This document shows, one piece after another, positions 12,014 to 23,161 of a stretch of DNA of 64,000 nucleotides. The stretch's first letter is position 1. Every line of letters begins with the position of its first letter. The stretch is from NCBI GenBank assembly GCA_963580455.1, contig OY756957.1, forward strand, positions 8,995,001 to 9,059,000, in the 5' to 3' direction. This stretch comes from Euonymus europaeus. Its lineage: Eukaryota; Streptophyta; Magnoliopsida; Celastrales; Celastraceae. The position numbers and the translations under genes were made by a program. Below the pieces are notes generated by a model that was given only the letters and a program-made list of their open reading frames with translations, did no database searches and was not told the DNA's origin.

Positions 12014-12031
12014 TGGCGACTCTGCTGGGGA
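12014..12031 (+). other. Primer-binding site, tRNA-Arg type (Tat/Ogre)
   Basis: TGGCGACTCTGCTGGGGA follows the LTR end by two bases and matches the tRNA-Arg-primed site known from Ogre/Tat elements. The same site occurs at 57571-57588 and, inverted, at 23142-23159. Confidence 0.8.
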
Positions 12032-14240
12032 AAACTAGTTTTTAAATGTATATATATTTCTTTTAAAAAAAACTAGTGAGTTGGGCCTTCTAAATTTAAT
12101 TTTTCTTATACCATTATTTGATTTTGTTTGTTTTAAATATATTTGGTGTTTTATTTCTCTAGTTATTTTTTATTTTTCATTGATATTCTTTTATTATTTT
12201 TTAAAAAAAATGTGTTGTGTTTTGTGAGCTTTTTTATTTTATATTATTGTCCTCACACATCGTGCACTATACCCTTTTCATGAGTCCAACAACTCGGGCT
12301 CAAAACCCTTAGGAGAGGATGAAGTAAACGAGACCTTCGAGGGATTTCAATCCCTGTGCAGGCTCGCGAAAAATCTTCATCAGTCGACCCACTCCTCTAT
12401 TAAGGGGGACCCAGGCTATTCCAGCAATGGACACTGGCGGGGGGAAAAGTCGGGAGCCTAGATTGTCCATAACCAATTACCATAGTCTTAGGACACAGGA
12501 AACTACTTCTAACCTTATGTCTTTAGGGTGTTGTATATATTATCTCATTTTGTTATACATATATTATTTTGATTTTGCTTTGATTCATACATATATTGTT
12601 TTGATTGTACATATAGGTTTCATGTACTTATTTTCCATACATCATTTAGCGTTACGCCTATGTATATACTCCTTTTGTTGCTTACACATGCCTGTATATA
12701 TATTTCATGTATTATTTTGCATACATTAGTTAGGTTTTATCCATGTATATAGGTGACATTCATTACCATCACATGTACAACAGTTCCTCTGTTTATGGGA
12801 TGTACATAAATTCACAATCATGCATATATTAATGAAGTTGGTATCAAAAAACAAAATGACAAAAAAATACAAAATAAAAATAAAAATAAAAAACATTGGC
12901 AAATGATAATAATGGGGCATTGACGTTTAATCTTCATGTTGCTGTTAAATAAATAAGTCAACTCTACTACTAATCATTTCTCGCCCATTGGTTTTTGAGC
13001 TTAGTAACTGGATTAGTTTGGAAATTTTCAGTATCTTATCAATGGCCTCAAGGAGTAATCTCTAAATCCACAACCATTTGTGGTCTAGCTCATGACCACT
13101 TATTGGGTTTTGTAATGAGCATGTCCTTACGTTGTCTTTGATGAAGTTTTAATATGGCTGTTGCATGTTGCATCATTTCATCTTTTCTATATTATCACCA
13201 TGAATAAAGCTCTTCGTTCAAAATTCTCAAAATTATTCTCTTTCATTTTTCCATAATTTTCAAATCTCACACATTCTACCATTCCATTCACCAAGATTGA
13301 AATTGATGATAAAGAAAAAGATGAACCTAATGAAACAGTTTTTGGGTGCACTCAATAAATAATGTTGAATCCTTCTCTGACATTGAGAATGAATTTGAAA
13401 TATCATCAGAAGATTTTTGCCACCCGGACAAGGATGTTAGATTTGAATCCTCAGGTACAGTGAGGGAAGAGAATATTGGTCAAATGACTCAGAAAATGAC
13501 AGGGAAACCAAACAGATTACGGAGGAAGTTCAGAAAGAAATATGTGGCTCCCATACAAGTGAATAGTGCAATAAATACTTTTGTTATGTGACCACGTGCT
13601 GATTGATAATGGTGGCAATGGTGAGGAAAGTGTGCATTGACTTTGAGATTAAGACTGACGGTTTTAATATGGCTAAGGTGACTTGAATTGATATCATCAA
13701 TAATGAGCATAGTTGAGGAGCAGATATGCGCAGGTTACGATGTTGACCATGTGAGGACAATTTCTATGTTAAATGAGTGATTTTCTTGTCTGCGGATCTT
13801 TTAGTTGCCAAGTGAGATATTTCACAATCACTCACCATCTCTATCGCTAATTCAGGCGTGCATTCCAATATTCCTCCATTGTCTCCTTCTTTTGCCAATT
13901 ATTCAACTCTTCTTTAATGATTTTTTGTCTCTCCAGCCATCTTGAGTTGCATTTCTTTGTAATCTCTTCCACCTACTCAACCGTGAATCCTGACTTTTCC
14001 TCTCATCTCTCTCTTTCATGACATTTTATTCAAACCCTTCTTTAATGTTGTTTCTATCTTCTGGCCAACTTCGTCTTCTTTCTCTTTAAGTCACCTCTTC
14101 ACCGTCAACTCAACTTTACTAGCAGGCCATCTGCCAAATTTTTCCCTTTTCTTACACCGCTAAAACTCATTGTTCGAAATCCTTCGTGATCTTCTCCACT
14201 TCACGGGTCGATTTTGAACCACCTCAGTTAGCTCATCTTT
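12032..14240 (+). other. Leader of Tat/Ogre-like copy 1
   Basis: The part at about 12240-12500 is strongly conserved with 57790-58050 (shared words TGAGTCCAACAACTCGGGCT, GGAGAGGATG and ACGAGACCTT). The remainder is T-rich, with repeated ATATAT stretches. From 13850 to 14230 it becomes pyrimidine-rich with many CTTCTC/TCTCTC words, the same kind of leader seen before ORF1B and before the ORF at 59744. A short frame at 13346-13591 is listed separately. Confidence 0.6.
13346..13591 (+). CDS. Short acidic ORF of unknown nature
   Basis: Eighty-one codons with an acidic first half (SFSDIENEFEISSEDF) and a basic stretch (RLRRKFRKKY). No family is recognised. It lies between the conserved leader and ORF1A. 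It could be a remnant of the linker before a polyprotein, a captured fragment, or chance. Confidence 0.2.
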   Translation: MHSINNVESFSDIENEFEISSEDFCHPDKDVRFESSGTVREENIGQMTQKMTGKPNRLRRKFRKKYVAPIQVNSAINTFVM

Positions 14241-15350
14241 ATGGCTACCAAAAGACCATTCGAACAATCCCCTCAAATGACCGATCTAAATCGCTTTATC
14301 TGTCGGGAAGCGGTTAGGAAATATCAAGAATCAATAAGGGGGAGAAAAATTATTCCAGAGAGAGGTCTGCAAACTTCTTTAACAGCGGAGCCTGCAATTG
14401 CAAAAATTATTGCTGAGCGAGATTGGGAGGATTTTGTTGCACAGCCAAAACCCGCAGTTGTCCCAATGGTAAGGGAATTTTATGCAAATGCAGTTGTAGG
14501 GTATGAACATGTATATGTTCGGGGTATGATGTTCCCATTTGAGAGCAAAACCATCAATGCAGTCTACAATCTTCCAGATATCGTCAATGACGATTTCTCG
14601 GCCTTGCTGGAGTCTGATACTATTTTGGATGAAGTGATTTGTAAGTTGTGTAAGCCAGGAACTGCCTGGAAGATATTTAATGGGGTGGGAGTCTCATTTC
14701 CCACATCTGCTATGACAAAAAATAGCAGGACTTGGATGCGATTTATCTGGGCGAAGCTCATGCCAAACAGTCATTCAACAGATATTCGCAAAAATAGAGC
14801 AATTTTGCTTTATTGTATTCTACATGGAAAATAAATTGATATTGGCAAAGTTTTACACAATTCCATTGTGCACAGTTGTCGCAATACAACAACCATAGGG
14901 CTTTGTTTGCCCTCTCTGATCTGCACATTGTGCATGAAAGGTGGAGTTCTTTGGGCACCGCATGAGGAGGTGCAGTATCCGAAATGTGCTATTGAACGCA
15001 GAATGATCGGAAGATATAAGGATGATGATATTGTAGAGACTCCTACTGCGACTGAATCCCCTACCATTCATCATTCTCAATCATCCGGAACCACTGACGT
15101 AGCTGAAAGGTTAACGCAAAGTGAGGCACGTCTGAATCACTTGTCCAAAACTATTGATCTATTAATGGCATATATTTCGGACAACCATGGAGTCATGACT
15201 CACATGCCTTATCATTCATCCAGCGTTTTTGGAAGGCATACCCTGCAGTTTTCTACTACACAAGCCCAACCACAGAATTGTTATCCTTCTGAAAATCATG
15301 AAGACTCGGGATTTCAGTTAGGAAATTTTTATTTTCCATCATTTCAGTAA
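14241..15350 (+). pseudogene. Tat/Ogre ORF1-type protein A, one in-frame stop
   Basis: The frame runs 370 codons from ATGGCTACC to the stop at 15350, interrupted only by a TAA at 14832-14834; the frame is otherwise continuous. Motifs are those of the plant retroelement ORF1 domain often labelled putative plant transposon protein: RDWEDFV, VPMVREFYANA, YVRGMMFPFES, INAVYNLPD, then a leucine-rich block with WMRFIWAKLMPNSHSTDIRKN. The C-terminal part (from about 15110) has a short coiled-coil-like segment ERLTQSEARLNHLSKTIDLL and a low-complexity tail. In Ogre/Tat elements such a protein is encoded upstream of gag and its role is not established. A pyrimidine-rich leader precedes it. The sequence after the stop contains a motif typical of these elements (GAAAACCTGAAAGGGCG) and then a stem-loop at 15749. 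Confidence 0.75.
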
Positions 15351-15748
15351 TTGTGGAACATTGCAGATGTTGTGTTGTTTATCTTTTTGGAAAGTTAGTT
15401 TCCGATGAATAAATTGAGTTACTGTCTTCAATAGAGGCATTTGCATAATTATGAAAGAAAAAAAAATCCCGCTGGAGTGAAAACCTGAAAGGGCGCTCTA
15501 GGCAAAAATTAGGGACAAAAAAAAGAAGAAGAAAAAAAAGCACAAAAAATGGACAAAAATACAAACAATAAAGAAAAATGAAAATGAAAGAAGAAAAACA
15601 AAGAGGAGAAAAGATGCATTCAATTCAGATTGGAAGTTCAGCAGAACAGTTCAGACATGGACTTGTTGGACTTTGGACAGTGTCATGATTGGTGATCAAT
15701 TTGATTTGTGGTGATATGGGTGAAGGTACATAATTGGCTTCCTAGACA

Positions 15749-15778
15749 CGCACCAAAACTGGGGCAGTTTTTGGTGCG
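15749..15778. repeat. Stem-loop motif copy 1 (CTG-GGG-CAG core)
   Basis: GCACCAAAA-CTG, loop GGG, CAG-TTTTTGGTGC: arms pair over 12 bp with one extra T. It lies 399 bases after ORF1A and is one of five copies in the two Tat/Ogre-like elements. Confidence 0.85.
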
Positions 15779-15872
15779 ATCATTACATCAAAAGAAGAAT
15801 CTTGTTGCCAAAAATGAAGGGCTCAGATATAATCTGATGCAAATTGGATTTAATCATTGTTAATTGAGGGCA

Positions 15873-15898
15873 CGCCAAAACTGGGGCAGTTTTGGTGT
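15873..15898. repeat. Stem-loop motif copy 2
   Basis: CGCCAAAACTG, loop GGG, CAGTTTTGGTG: an 11-bp stem with one G-T position, which still pairs as G-U in RNA. It is about 95 bases after copy 1 and precedes the ORF1B leader. Confidence 0.85.
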
Positions 15899-18327
15899 AA
15901 TCTTTGAATTGTCACAATTTTCATCTTGGAAAAGCTCAGTCTATTTCTCATCACCTCTTCCCCTCCAAAATAAGCTTCCTATCGTCACTCATCATTTTCG
16001 ATTAAATTTTATCGAAGTGTTCATTTCTTTGACTTTGCTCATCCATTTTCACATCTCATTCATCCTCCAAGAAGTTTTCCATTTGACATGCATAGTCATA
16101 TTGTTAAATTCATCATTGACAAAGTTTTGATAGAAAACGTGATAAGTGCGTTTGAATATTACTTTTTGTCAGAACATTGATGGATGTTGGTGTCCTACAC
16201 TGAAAAAGGGATGGAAAAAACCCTGTGGTCGAGATATGAATTATTAGCAGAGGAATGATCCGAAACATAAAAATGGAAAAAGTTGTAATTAAGAAACGTG
16301 GGCACATATGATTTTTTGAAGAAAATTGGTCAAAAACAATGGAAAAAACAAAAAAAGGAGAGAGGGAAAATTGAAAAAACTTGAGAGTATTGCATTCATT
16401 CCAAGTGAGATATTCATAATTGAGCAATATATGTCATTGCATACATCATCGTTGCATGTTGCTTATCATTTGACAGGTTTGTTCAAACAGTACAAATTCA
16501 GACAATCTTCATGAATCAGGTATGCATCTCTTTCTTCAAATATTTTATGTCTTGCCCAAGTGGGGAGTGGATCACAGATCTCATGCACTGTTATTTGCCA
16601 CAAGTCAAGTTGGGAGTGGCCCATAAATCAATGGTATTCTCGCGTTGATTGCATGTTTCAACTACAAAGCCGTCAATCTCAATCATTGCCCTGACAGGAG
16701 GCTGTAATGGCTCGAGCGGGTGTTCCAACATTTCTTCTCATTTCTCTTCCATAACCTCCGTTCAAAAGTTTTGTCTCTTTAAAAAAAATAAAAAAATTCT
16801 TCTTCACTGTTGAGTCACACCGTCTTCACCATCTCTATCGTGCCTCTCCCCCATCACTGTCACAATTCAGGCATACACGACTTTCTTCATTTTGTCTCTT
16901 TCATGGTATGTGTTTTCAAAATATTTTGTATCTTTTGGCCATATTCTTTTTCCTCTCTCTATCGTTTTTCCTTCCCATCTCCATCATGTCTCTTTCCCAT
17001 CCCTGTCATAACTCAAGGATATGACTTTTTTTATTTCTTTCATTTTCTTTCGGCCATCTGTCTCTTCTCATCTCTATCGTGTCTCTATCACCAGCTCAGG
17101 CACGTATCCCCACATTTCTCATCTCTCTTCCTTTCTGGCCAAGTTTTGTCTCATCTGACGGATTTCTTCGCTTTTCCACTAAGCGATATGTTTTCACCGT
17201 ATCATCCGTGATGTCGACTTTTCAACTACTTTTGAAATTTTGCGTTCATTCTTTATTGTTTTGTCGCTTATGGCCGAGTTTTTCTCCTCTTCTGGGAGTC
17301 ACGTGTTTTTACCATATCTATCATCTGTGTCATCGCACCATCTCGTCTCTTTCAGATTTTCTTTCACTTCCACTGATCGTCGATCATCGTTTTACTCTGA
17401 TCTCATCACTTCATTTTTATTCCTTCCATTACTGACACGATTACTCACTTTCAGTGATTTTTGTTCATTGTTTCACCTCTTCTTCCACTACATCTCACCT
17501 TCATCAAGTGAAAATCCTCACCCATCTTTCATCTCATTTAATGGATGGGACTCTGTCACCTCGCTTACAAGCCATCACGTTGTTTGCTAAAGAGGAAATT
17601 ATTCCTGAGCGACGATTCGACCTTCACATTCTTAGAGATGCCAGCGCTCGTTGGACTATGAACTACCTCCAGGATCACTCTATGTTATTTTTGGTTAACC
17701 CAGATCCTACAGGTAATTTATTAGTTTACCCTCGTATAGTTCGTGATTTCTACGAGACTCTTGAAATGTTACCACCGAGTATGAGAACCGGACCACATCC
17801 GATTTACCAGGTGGAAGTAATTGGTATAAAACTCCAGTTCACCACAGCAGACATATGCAAGTGTTTAGGGTATCCCCCTTCCTATGATGTAGCTACCAGT
17901 TTCGAAGCACCAATATCTGTTTCTAAGAAGGAGATAATTGACAACATGTGTCAAGGACAGAGCGATGAGAAAGTAAACGCTACACGCCGCTCATATTTGT
18001 CACCAAAGATGTGGTTGCTGGATGCAGTGTTCTGAAAACCGAACCGGTTGTCAAACCGGTAAGGACACCGGTTATTGGTTCAACCGGTTCAACCGGTTCA
18101 ACCACTGGTTCGAATACAAAGTTGCAAAATACAGCAAATACCTACTTATATGACTCAATGACATAAATTTCACAGTTCAAACTTCAAAGTTGAAAACTCC
18201 AATTTAGTAAGTCAATCCTCAATCACAAATCACAAGAACCAAAAATAGGTGAAATTAAAATATTCAAATCAATACTCCAATAATCAAAGTATCAAACATT
18301 AATAATTATATAAGTTTTAACACAAAT

Positions 18328-20923
18328 CTATTCCACTTGACTTGGATTTGGTTCATCAACTTGCTCCACAATGGCACTCATTTCATAAAGCATTCTTGAT
18401 CTTGCTTGACTTTCCTCATCTTCCTCATCATCTTCATCATCAAGTCTGTTCTCCATATCTTTAACCACATAGATTAAACAAAATAAACATTGTTGAATCA
18501 TGAATGATCAATCAAGTATACTACTATAACATAAAGAGAATCACCTTCTTGTTGTTCTTGTTCTTGTTCTTGACTATTTATTGGAATGCCTTCTTCACCA
18601 TAAATCATTTTGGATATCTCATCTATGTCAAGTATAGGAGAAGAATCTTCTTCATCTTCAATAATCCAATAGTCGGTTTGGTCAATGCTTTCATAGTCTA
18701 TTGGGTCATAACATTTCTTTTTGTCATCTAGCCTATAATACAAATAAATCAAATAATTAATTGATTACATGAATATCAATAAACTAAGAATGAAGTTTAA
18801 ACTTTAAACTTTAAATTAAAGTTCCAACATATGAATTAAAATTTACCTTTCTTTCAAACGCAAATTATAATGGACAAAGGCAAGATCATTCAATCTTTGG
18901 TGCTCCAACCTATTCCTTTTTTTGTGTGTATTCTTTCAAACACGCTCCAATTCCTTTCACATCCGGAAGAAGAAGATGTTTGGCTCAAAATCTTTATGGC
19001 CAAATTTTGCATATTCGGAGCACCGCATCCAAACACTCTCCACCATTCATCTATTGAAAATATAAATGAAGTAAAGGGAGAAAGGCAAAAAATAACCAAC
19101 TATAGCATAGAATTAATTCCACAATAATTAAATCATGAAGAAAAAATGTAGATATGCATAGCTGCTTACCAGGTTGCATAGTCTTTGATTGATCCAAAGC
19201 AATTTGTCTATTAAAACTTCCCAACCTATCTTGAAATGTGCCCACTTCATTTATGCATTTTCGTTGAACCTCTTTGGACCTCACTAGTGTAGTGACCATC
19301 TCCACATAACCATCCATCACCTCTTTCTTTCTACACAAATTTGTCTTGTCATATGCAAAAGCGGGATTTAGTAGATAAGCTGCTGCATGAATGTCCTTCC
19401 GGAGTTGCTTATCCCACCTTTCTTTAATAATGCTTGTATAGGGCTTGTATTGTGTCTTTCTATTCTTAAAGACATTCTTTATGGCTTTTCTTGCCCTAAA
19501 CATTCCATCATAAACATAACCAATTGACGGTCGTCGATCGGTATCCATTATACGCAAAACACGTACAAGTGGGGCCACAACACGAACAATCAAATCACAA
19601 TCTTTCCAAAATTTTGGATCAATAACAACAGCAACTACATCACTTGCCTTTTTATCTTTATAGTATCTAGAATCCTTGAACTTCTTGCTAGTAAAAAAAG
19701 CTTGCAAATCATGTTGGTGCTCAAGGATACTCTTCAATGCAATGAATGTAGTGGCAAAACGAGTCGGCCCTGGACGAATAATTTATGTCCATCCTTCCCT
19801 CTTCCTTAACCAAGCCAACACAAATGCATGATTGTAAATAAATTTAGCCACCTAAGAACACCTTTTTGCAAGGAAGAGACAAACTCCATTTTTCCAATGT
19901 CACCAAGAATCAAATTCAAACAATGAGCAGCACACGGTGACCAACATATTGACGGATATTTTTCATGAAGCAAGAATCCTGCAGCTTTATAGTTAGATCC
20001 ATTATCAGTAATCAAGTGAACAACATTATGAGGTCCAACCCATTCCACCAACTCAACAAACAAATTACAAATGGTGCTCGCATCTTTGACCACATCCGAA
20101 GCATCAACAGATCTCACAAATGTTGTACCCCTTTTACAATACACTAAGAAATTAATAAGTTGTCTATTTGACTTATCTTGCCAACCATGAGCCATAATAG
20201 TGCAACCTCGTTCTTCCCAAACACTTTGATAATCATCAATCACCAATTGGACTTCTCTTTTCATAGACCCCAACAAATTAGTTCGCAATGCATCATATTT
20301 TGGCACCTTATAACCAGGTCCAATAGCAGCAATAGCATCCACCATTGGTTGAAAATAAACAGAATTCACAGCATTCAATGAAATACAACTATCATAGAAA
20401 AACTTAGCAACAGCCATGTCTACTCTATGTAAAACTTCTTTACCTGCAAGAGCACTCTTGATGGAGGGTTGTGCACCAGGAGTAGTTCTTGGTGCAAAAT
20501 AGCGAGACACATCAGCTCTCTTTCTCTTTCCCTTTGAAATAGACCGTGAACGAATTTTTTGTGCTCTTTCTCCATCTCCAGGTGTAGAAGGATCATAGGC
20601 ACTTTCATCATTAAAAGATCTTTGAGTTTGGCTCTTCATTTCCAAATCCTTCAAAGATTGCTCCATTTGATGTCGCACGTCATAAGGAACTTTTAGACAA
20701 ATTGAAACTTGTCCTTTTCGACCGGCCAAGTGATGCTTCATTCTATTGATTCCTCCCCCTTTAAAATTTTTTTGACAATGTAAACACTTCCAACCTTTTT
20801 GCCATCCCCATCCACATATTCTACAACATGAGCCCATGCCACATCGGTTTTTGTCCTCAATGAAGATTGGATAGAAGCTGTCGTTGAGCTAGATTGTTGT
20901 GCGGCGCTTGATGATTCCATCAA
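18328..20923 (-). pseudogene. hAT transposase with DUF659, multi-exon, broken
   Basis: Minus-strand gene. The N-terminus (20923) reads TKTDVAWAHVVEYVDGDGKK, then after a frameshift near 20800 a BED-like finger (WKCLHCQKNFKGGGINRMKH), then a DUF659 region with ERGCTIMAHGW and LITDNGSNYKAAG (about 20240-19970). After another shift around 19850 and a stop near 19780 it continues with PGPTRFATTFIAL and to a donor at 19170. A canonical GT-AG intron leads to exon 19050-18847, the hAT dimerisation segment with DEWWRVFG and SGCERNWSVFERIHTKK. Acidic exons follow at 18732-18545 and 18458-18328 with GT-AG borders. The exon layout fits the plant DUF659/hAT family. Frameshifts and a stop make it a pseudogene. 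Confidence 0.88.
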
Positions 20924-21134
20924 TGCAAAAGCTGAGGAAGAAGTGAAAACTGAAAAATGGAAAAATTATATGTATTAATCATCTACAAAAACTGAAAAAT
21001 GAAAAAATTATATGTATCAGTCACAGAAACAGTTAGTTAAGTCTTTAATCAACAAACTAAAGAGGCCTTCCACTCAGTTTCTCCATATAACTATATAAGT
21101 ATATAACTGACAAAATGAAGAGCCAGCCGAAGAC

Positions 21135-21314
21135 AAGTTGGAATCCACCAAATCAAGATCACATTTTTCCAATAAAAAATCCAAACATTTCGGCTAGTTG
21201 GAATCCACCAAATCAAGATCACATTTTTCCAATAAAAAATCCAAAAATTTCGGCTAGTTGGAATCCACCAAATCAAGATCACATTTTTCCAATAAAAAAT
21301 CCAAAAATTCATTT
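21135..21314. repeat. Three 60-bp direct repeats in hAT-2
   Basis: Three adjacent, almost identical 60-bp units begin AGTTGGAATCCACCAAATCA at 21135, 21195 and 21255. They lie upstream of the transposase gene inside hAT-2. The frames read through them are repeat artefacts. Confidence 0.92.
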
Positions 21315-22427
21315 CGAGGAAACTGGTGTAGAGTCTAAAGACAACAAGTGCCCAATAATCAAGGGAGTTTACACTTTACACACCTGATGAGTGATGACCT
21401 GAGATGATAGGTCGGCAGCAGTGTAGACGAAACAAGACGCTCTTAGTGACGGGAGGCAGCAGAAGATGGGAGGAGGCAGTGACAGGAGGCGGTAGAGTCT
21501 GCTGGAGGCGGAAGAGAGCAAGCTGAAGGGAGGCGGAAGAGAGCAAGCTGAAGGGAGGCGAAAGAGAGTAGGCTGACGGGACTCGGGAGGCGGAAGAGAT
21601 TTCTCTGAAATTTGAATTGTTAGGGTTATGAGTTTTTATTTCTGAAATTTATCAAAATCAAAAATCAAAATATCAAATAAGCTTTAATAGAGAACCGGCC
21701 GGTTCACCGGTTTTTCCGGTTCCCGGTTTTTACCGATTTTTACCTGTTCAATACGGTTAGACCGTATAACACGGTTTGATAGGTGTAACCGACCGGATGA
21801 GCTGCCGGTTCCCGGTTGAACCGGTTGAACCGGCCGGTCCAGTCCGGTTCTCAGATCACTGGCTGGATGACGCTCTTCGGCACAATCTTTGCCCCATCGG
21901 CCACCACCACCAGAGACGGGGTAAGATTCTTCATGCCCTATACTATATGTATCAGGGAGTATGGTTCGATATTGGAGAATTCTTTATGGCCACTATTCTA
22001 AAGACATAGAGTTTCGTGGAGAATAGACCAACGAAGGTCGGAAAATTATATTTCCCATGACTCGTTACCCGACTGTTTTGAGCAAAGGCATTCGTCATCC
22101 TATAAGCCAAATCTCCCCATTTTATCCAGTAAGCATTATGCAGAAAAATAACTGGTGGAAAAGCATTAACCAAATGACCACTGCTGCCAAGAGGCGAGAA
22201 GCATCACGGACACGAGTTGTATTACTAGGGGAAACATCTCGGTCTGCTACTAGACCACCACCACCTCGCCGTATTCAGGAAACACCGACTCATGAACATT
22301 AGTCGGAGGCCAGGCGACAAAGGTGAGAGCAACTGTTGAATGTGGTCGCGAATATGGAGAGGCCCAACTAAGAACTCTACAGTGTCAGTTCATGTATTTT
22401 TACCCAAGTCCAGCCCATGTCACGGAC

Positions 22428-23115
22428 AAGCCCAGGGATGACTATAGTGATCCCGAGCATTTTTATGTTTAAGGAAAATAAAAAAAAAATCAATCATCAT
22501 TTTCGGCCAAGTTGGGAATGACTTTAGTGATCCCAAGCATTTTTCAAAAGAAAAAAAAACAAACAAATAAATGAATAAATAAATAAATTTTAGCCATGCT
22601 TGAAATTGAAAATCAAGCATTTTTGGAAAAATCATCATCATTTTTCAGCCAAGCCGGGAATGGCCCTAGTGATCCCGAGCATTTTTCAAAAAAAAGAAGA
22701 AGAGGAAAAAATTCATTTTCAATGATTGGCCAAGCCGGGAATGACCCTAGTGATCCCGAGCATTTTTCAAAAAAAAAATCATTTCTCAATGATTAGCCAA
22801 GCCGGGAATGGCTCTAGTGATCCCGTGTATTTTTCAAAAAACAAAAATCAGTTCCAATGATTGGCCAAGCCGGGAATAGTCTTAGTAATCCCGAGCATTT
22901 TCCCAAAAAATAAATAAATAAATAAATAAAAAAACAACTCTTTCAACATGTTTGTCAAGCCGGGAATGGCCCTAGTGATCCCGTGCATTTTTCGAAAAAA
23001 TCATTTCCAATGATTCGCCAAGTCGAGAATGGCCTTAGTGATCCCGAGCATTTTTCAAAAATCACATCCAATAGCCAGCCAAGCCGGGAATAGCTGTAGT
23101 GATGCCGTGCATTTT
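22428..23115 (+). repeat. Array of about nine 38-bp units
   Basis: Core GCCAAGCCGGGAATGGCC then CTAGTGATCCCGAGCATTT recurs about nine times (near 22429, 22502, 22643, 22728, 22795, 22862, 22953, 23013, 23075) with A-rich spacers of variable length. Each core contains CGGGA and TCCCG as a small inverted repeat. The same core forms the array at 63243-64000 in the second Tat/Ogre-like element, so it is a family feature, not a chance satellite. Confidence 0.9.
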
Positions 23116-23141
23116 CATCAAATTTGACTAAAAACTAGTTT

Positions 23142-23159
23142 TCCCCAGTGAAGTCGCCA
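23142..23159 (-). other. Inverted Tat/Ogre primer-binding site
   Basis: The minus strand reads TGGCGACTTCACTGGGGA directly after an LTR end, equivalent to 57571-57588. Only about 15 bases of the following leader remain before the array, so the element it belonged to is deleted. Confidence 0.8.
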
Positions 23160-23161
23160 GT

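Larger units (their letters stand above)
15351..17540 (+). other. Spacer between ORF1A and ORF1B
   Basis: No gene. Contents in order: an A-rich purine tract (15450-15600), two stem-loops (15749-15778 and 15873-15898), AT-rich DNA with homopolymers, then from about 16700 a long pyrimidine-rich leader with repeated phrases such as CATCTCTATCGTG and TCTCTTTC. The frames 16810-17211 and 17079-17590 are by-products of that composition. Confidence 0.65.
18025..21861. mobile_element. Complete hAT DNA transposon (hAT-2)
   Basis: The left end CAGTGTTCTGAAAACCG and the right end CGGTTCTCAGATCACTG are imperfect terminal inverted repeats. The flanks are an exact 8-bp target duplication GCTGGATG at 18017-18024 and 21862-21869. 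The 3837-bp element contains a minus-strand multi-exon transposase gene. Just inside each end are repeated palindromic words GGTTCAACCGG / CCGGTTGAACC, likely transposase-binding sites. It sits inside the coding frame of ORF1B, so it arrived after that retroelement. Terminal and target-site evidence is strong; activity is doubtful because the gene is broken. Confidence 0.93.
17541..22302 (+). pseudogene. Tat/Ogre ORF1-type protein B, split by hAT-2
   Basis: The likely start is ATG 17541 in an open frame reaching the hAT-2 insertion at 18025. The family features are EEIIPERRF, LVYPRIVRDFYETLE, then a segment on CKCLGYPPSYD. Beyond hAT-2 (from 21870) the same reading frame resumes with RHNLCPIGHHHQRRGKI and YYMYQGVWFDIGEFF to a stop at 22009. 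A frame shifted by one base then carries FPMTRYPTVL and a basic tail to 22302. It is related to ORF1A (both have IIPER and a V-x-x-FY motif) but well diverged. Damage: the hAT insertion, one stop and one frameshift. Function unknown, as for other ORF1 proteins of the lineage. Confidence 0.72.
11727..23112 (+). mobile_element. Non-autonomous Tat/Ogre-like retroelement (copy 1)
   Basis: In order: truncated LTR end, primer-binding site, a leader shared with copy 2 (12240-12500 matches 57790-58050), ORF1A (14241-15350), two stem-loop motifs (15749, 15873), ORF1B (17541-22302, split by hAT-2), and an array of about nine 38-bp units (22428-23115). No gag zinc knuckle, protease, reverse transcriptase or integrase is present between primer-binding site and array, so it must have depended on a relative for replication. 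Tandem repeats before the 3' LTR are a described habit of Tat/Ogre elements. The expected forward 3' LTR is missing; an inverted 5' LTR follows instead. Lineage is inferred from the primer-binding site, ORF1 type and repeats. Confidence 0.65.

Noticed and set aside
17079..17435. Overlapping frames rich in S, F and L before ORF1B
   Set aside because: They follow from the pyrimidine-rich leader; all three frames are open and no homology is seen.
21115..21387. A repetitive 90-codon protein
   Set aside because: It translates the 60-bp DNA triplicate; both strands give repeat peptides, so it is a by-product of the repeat.
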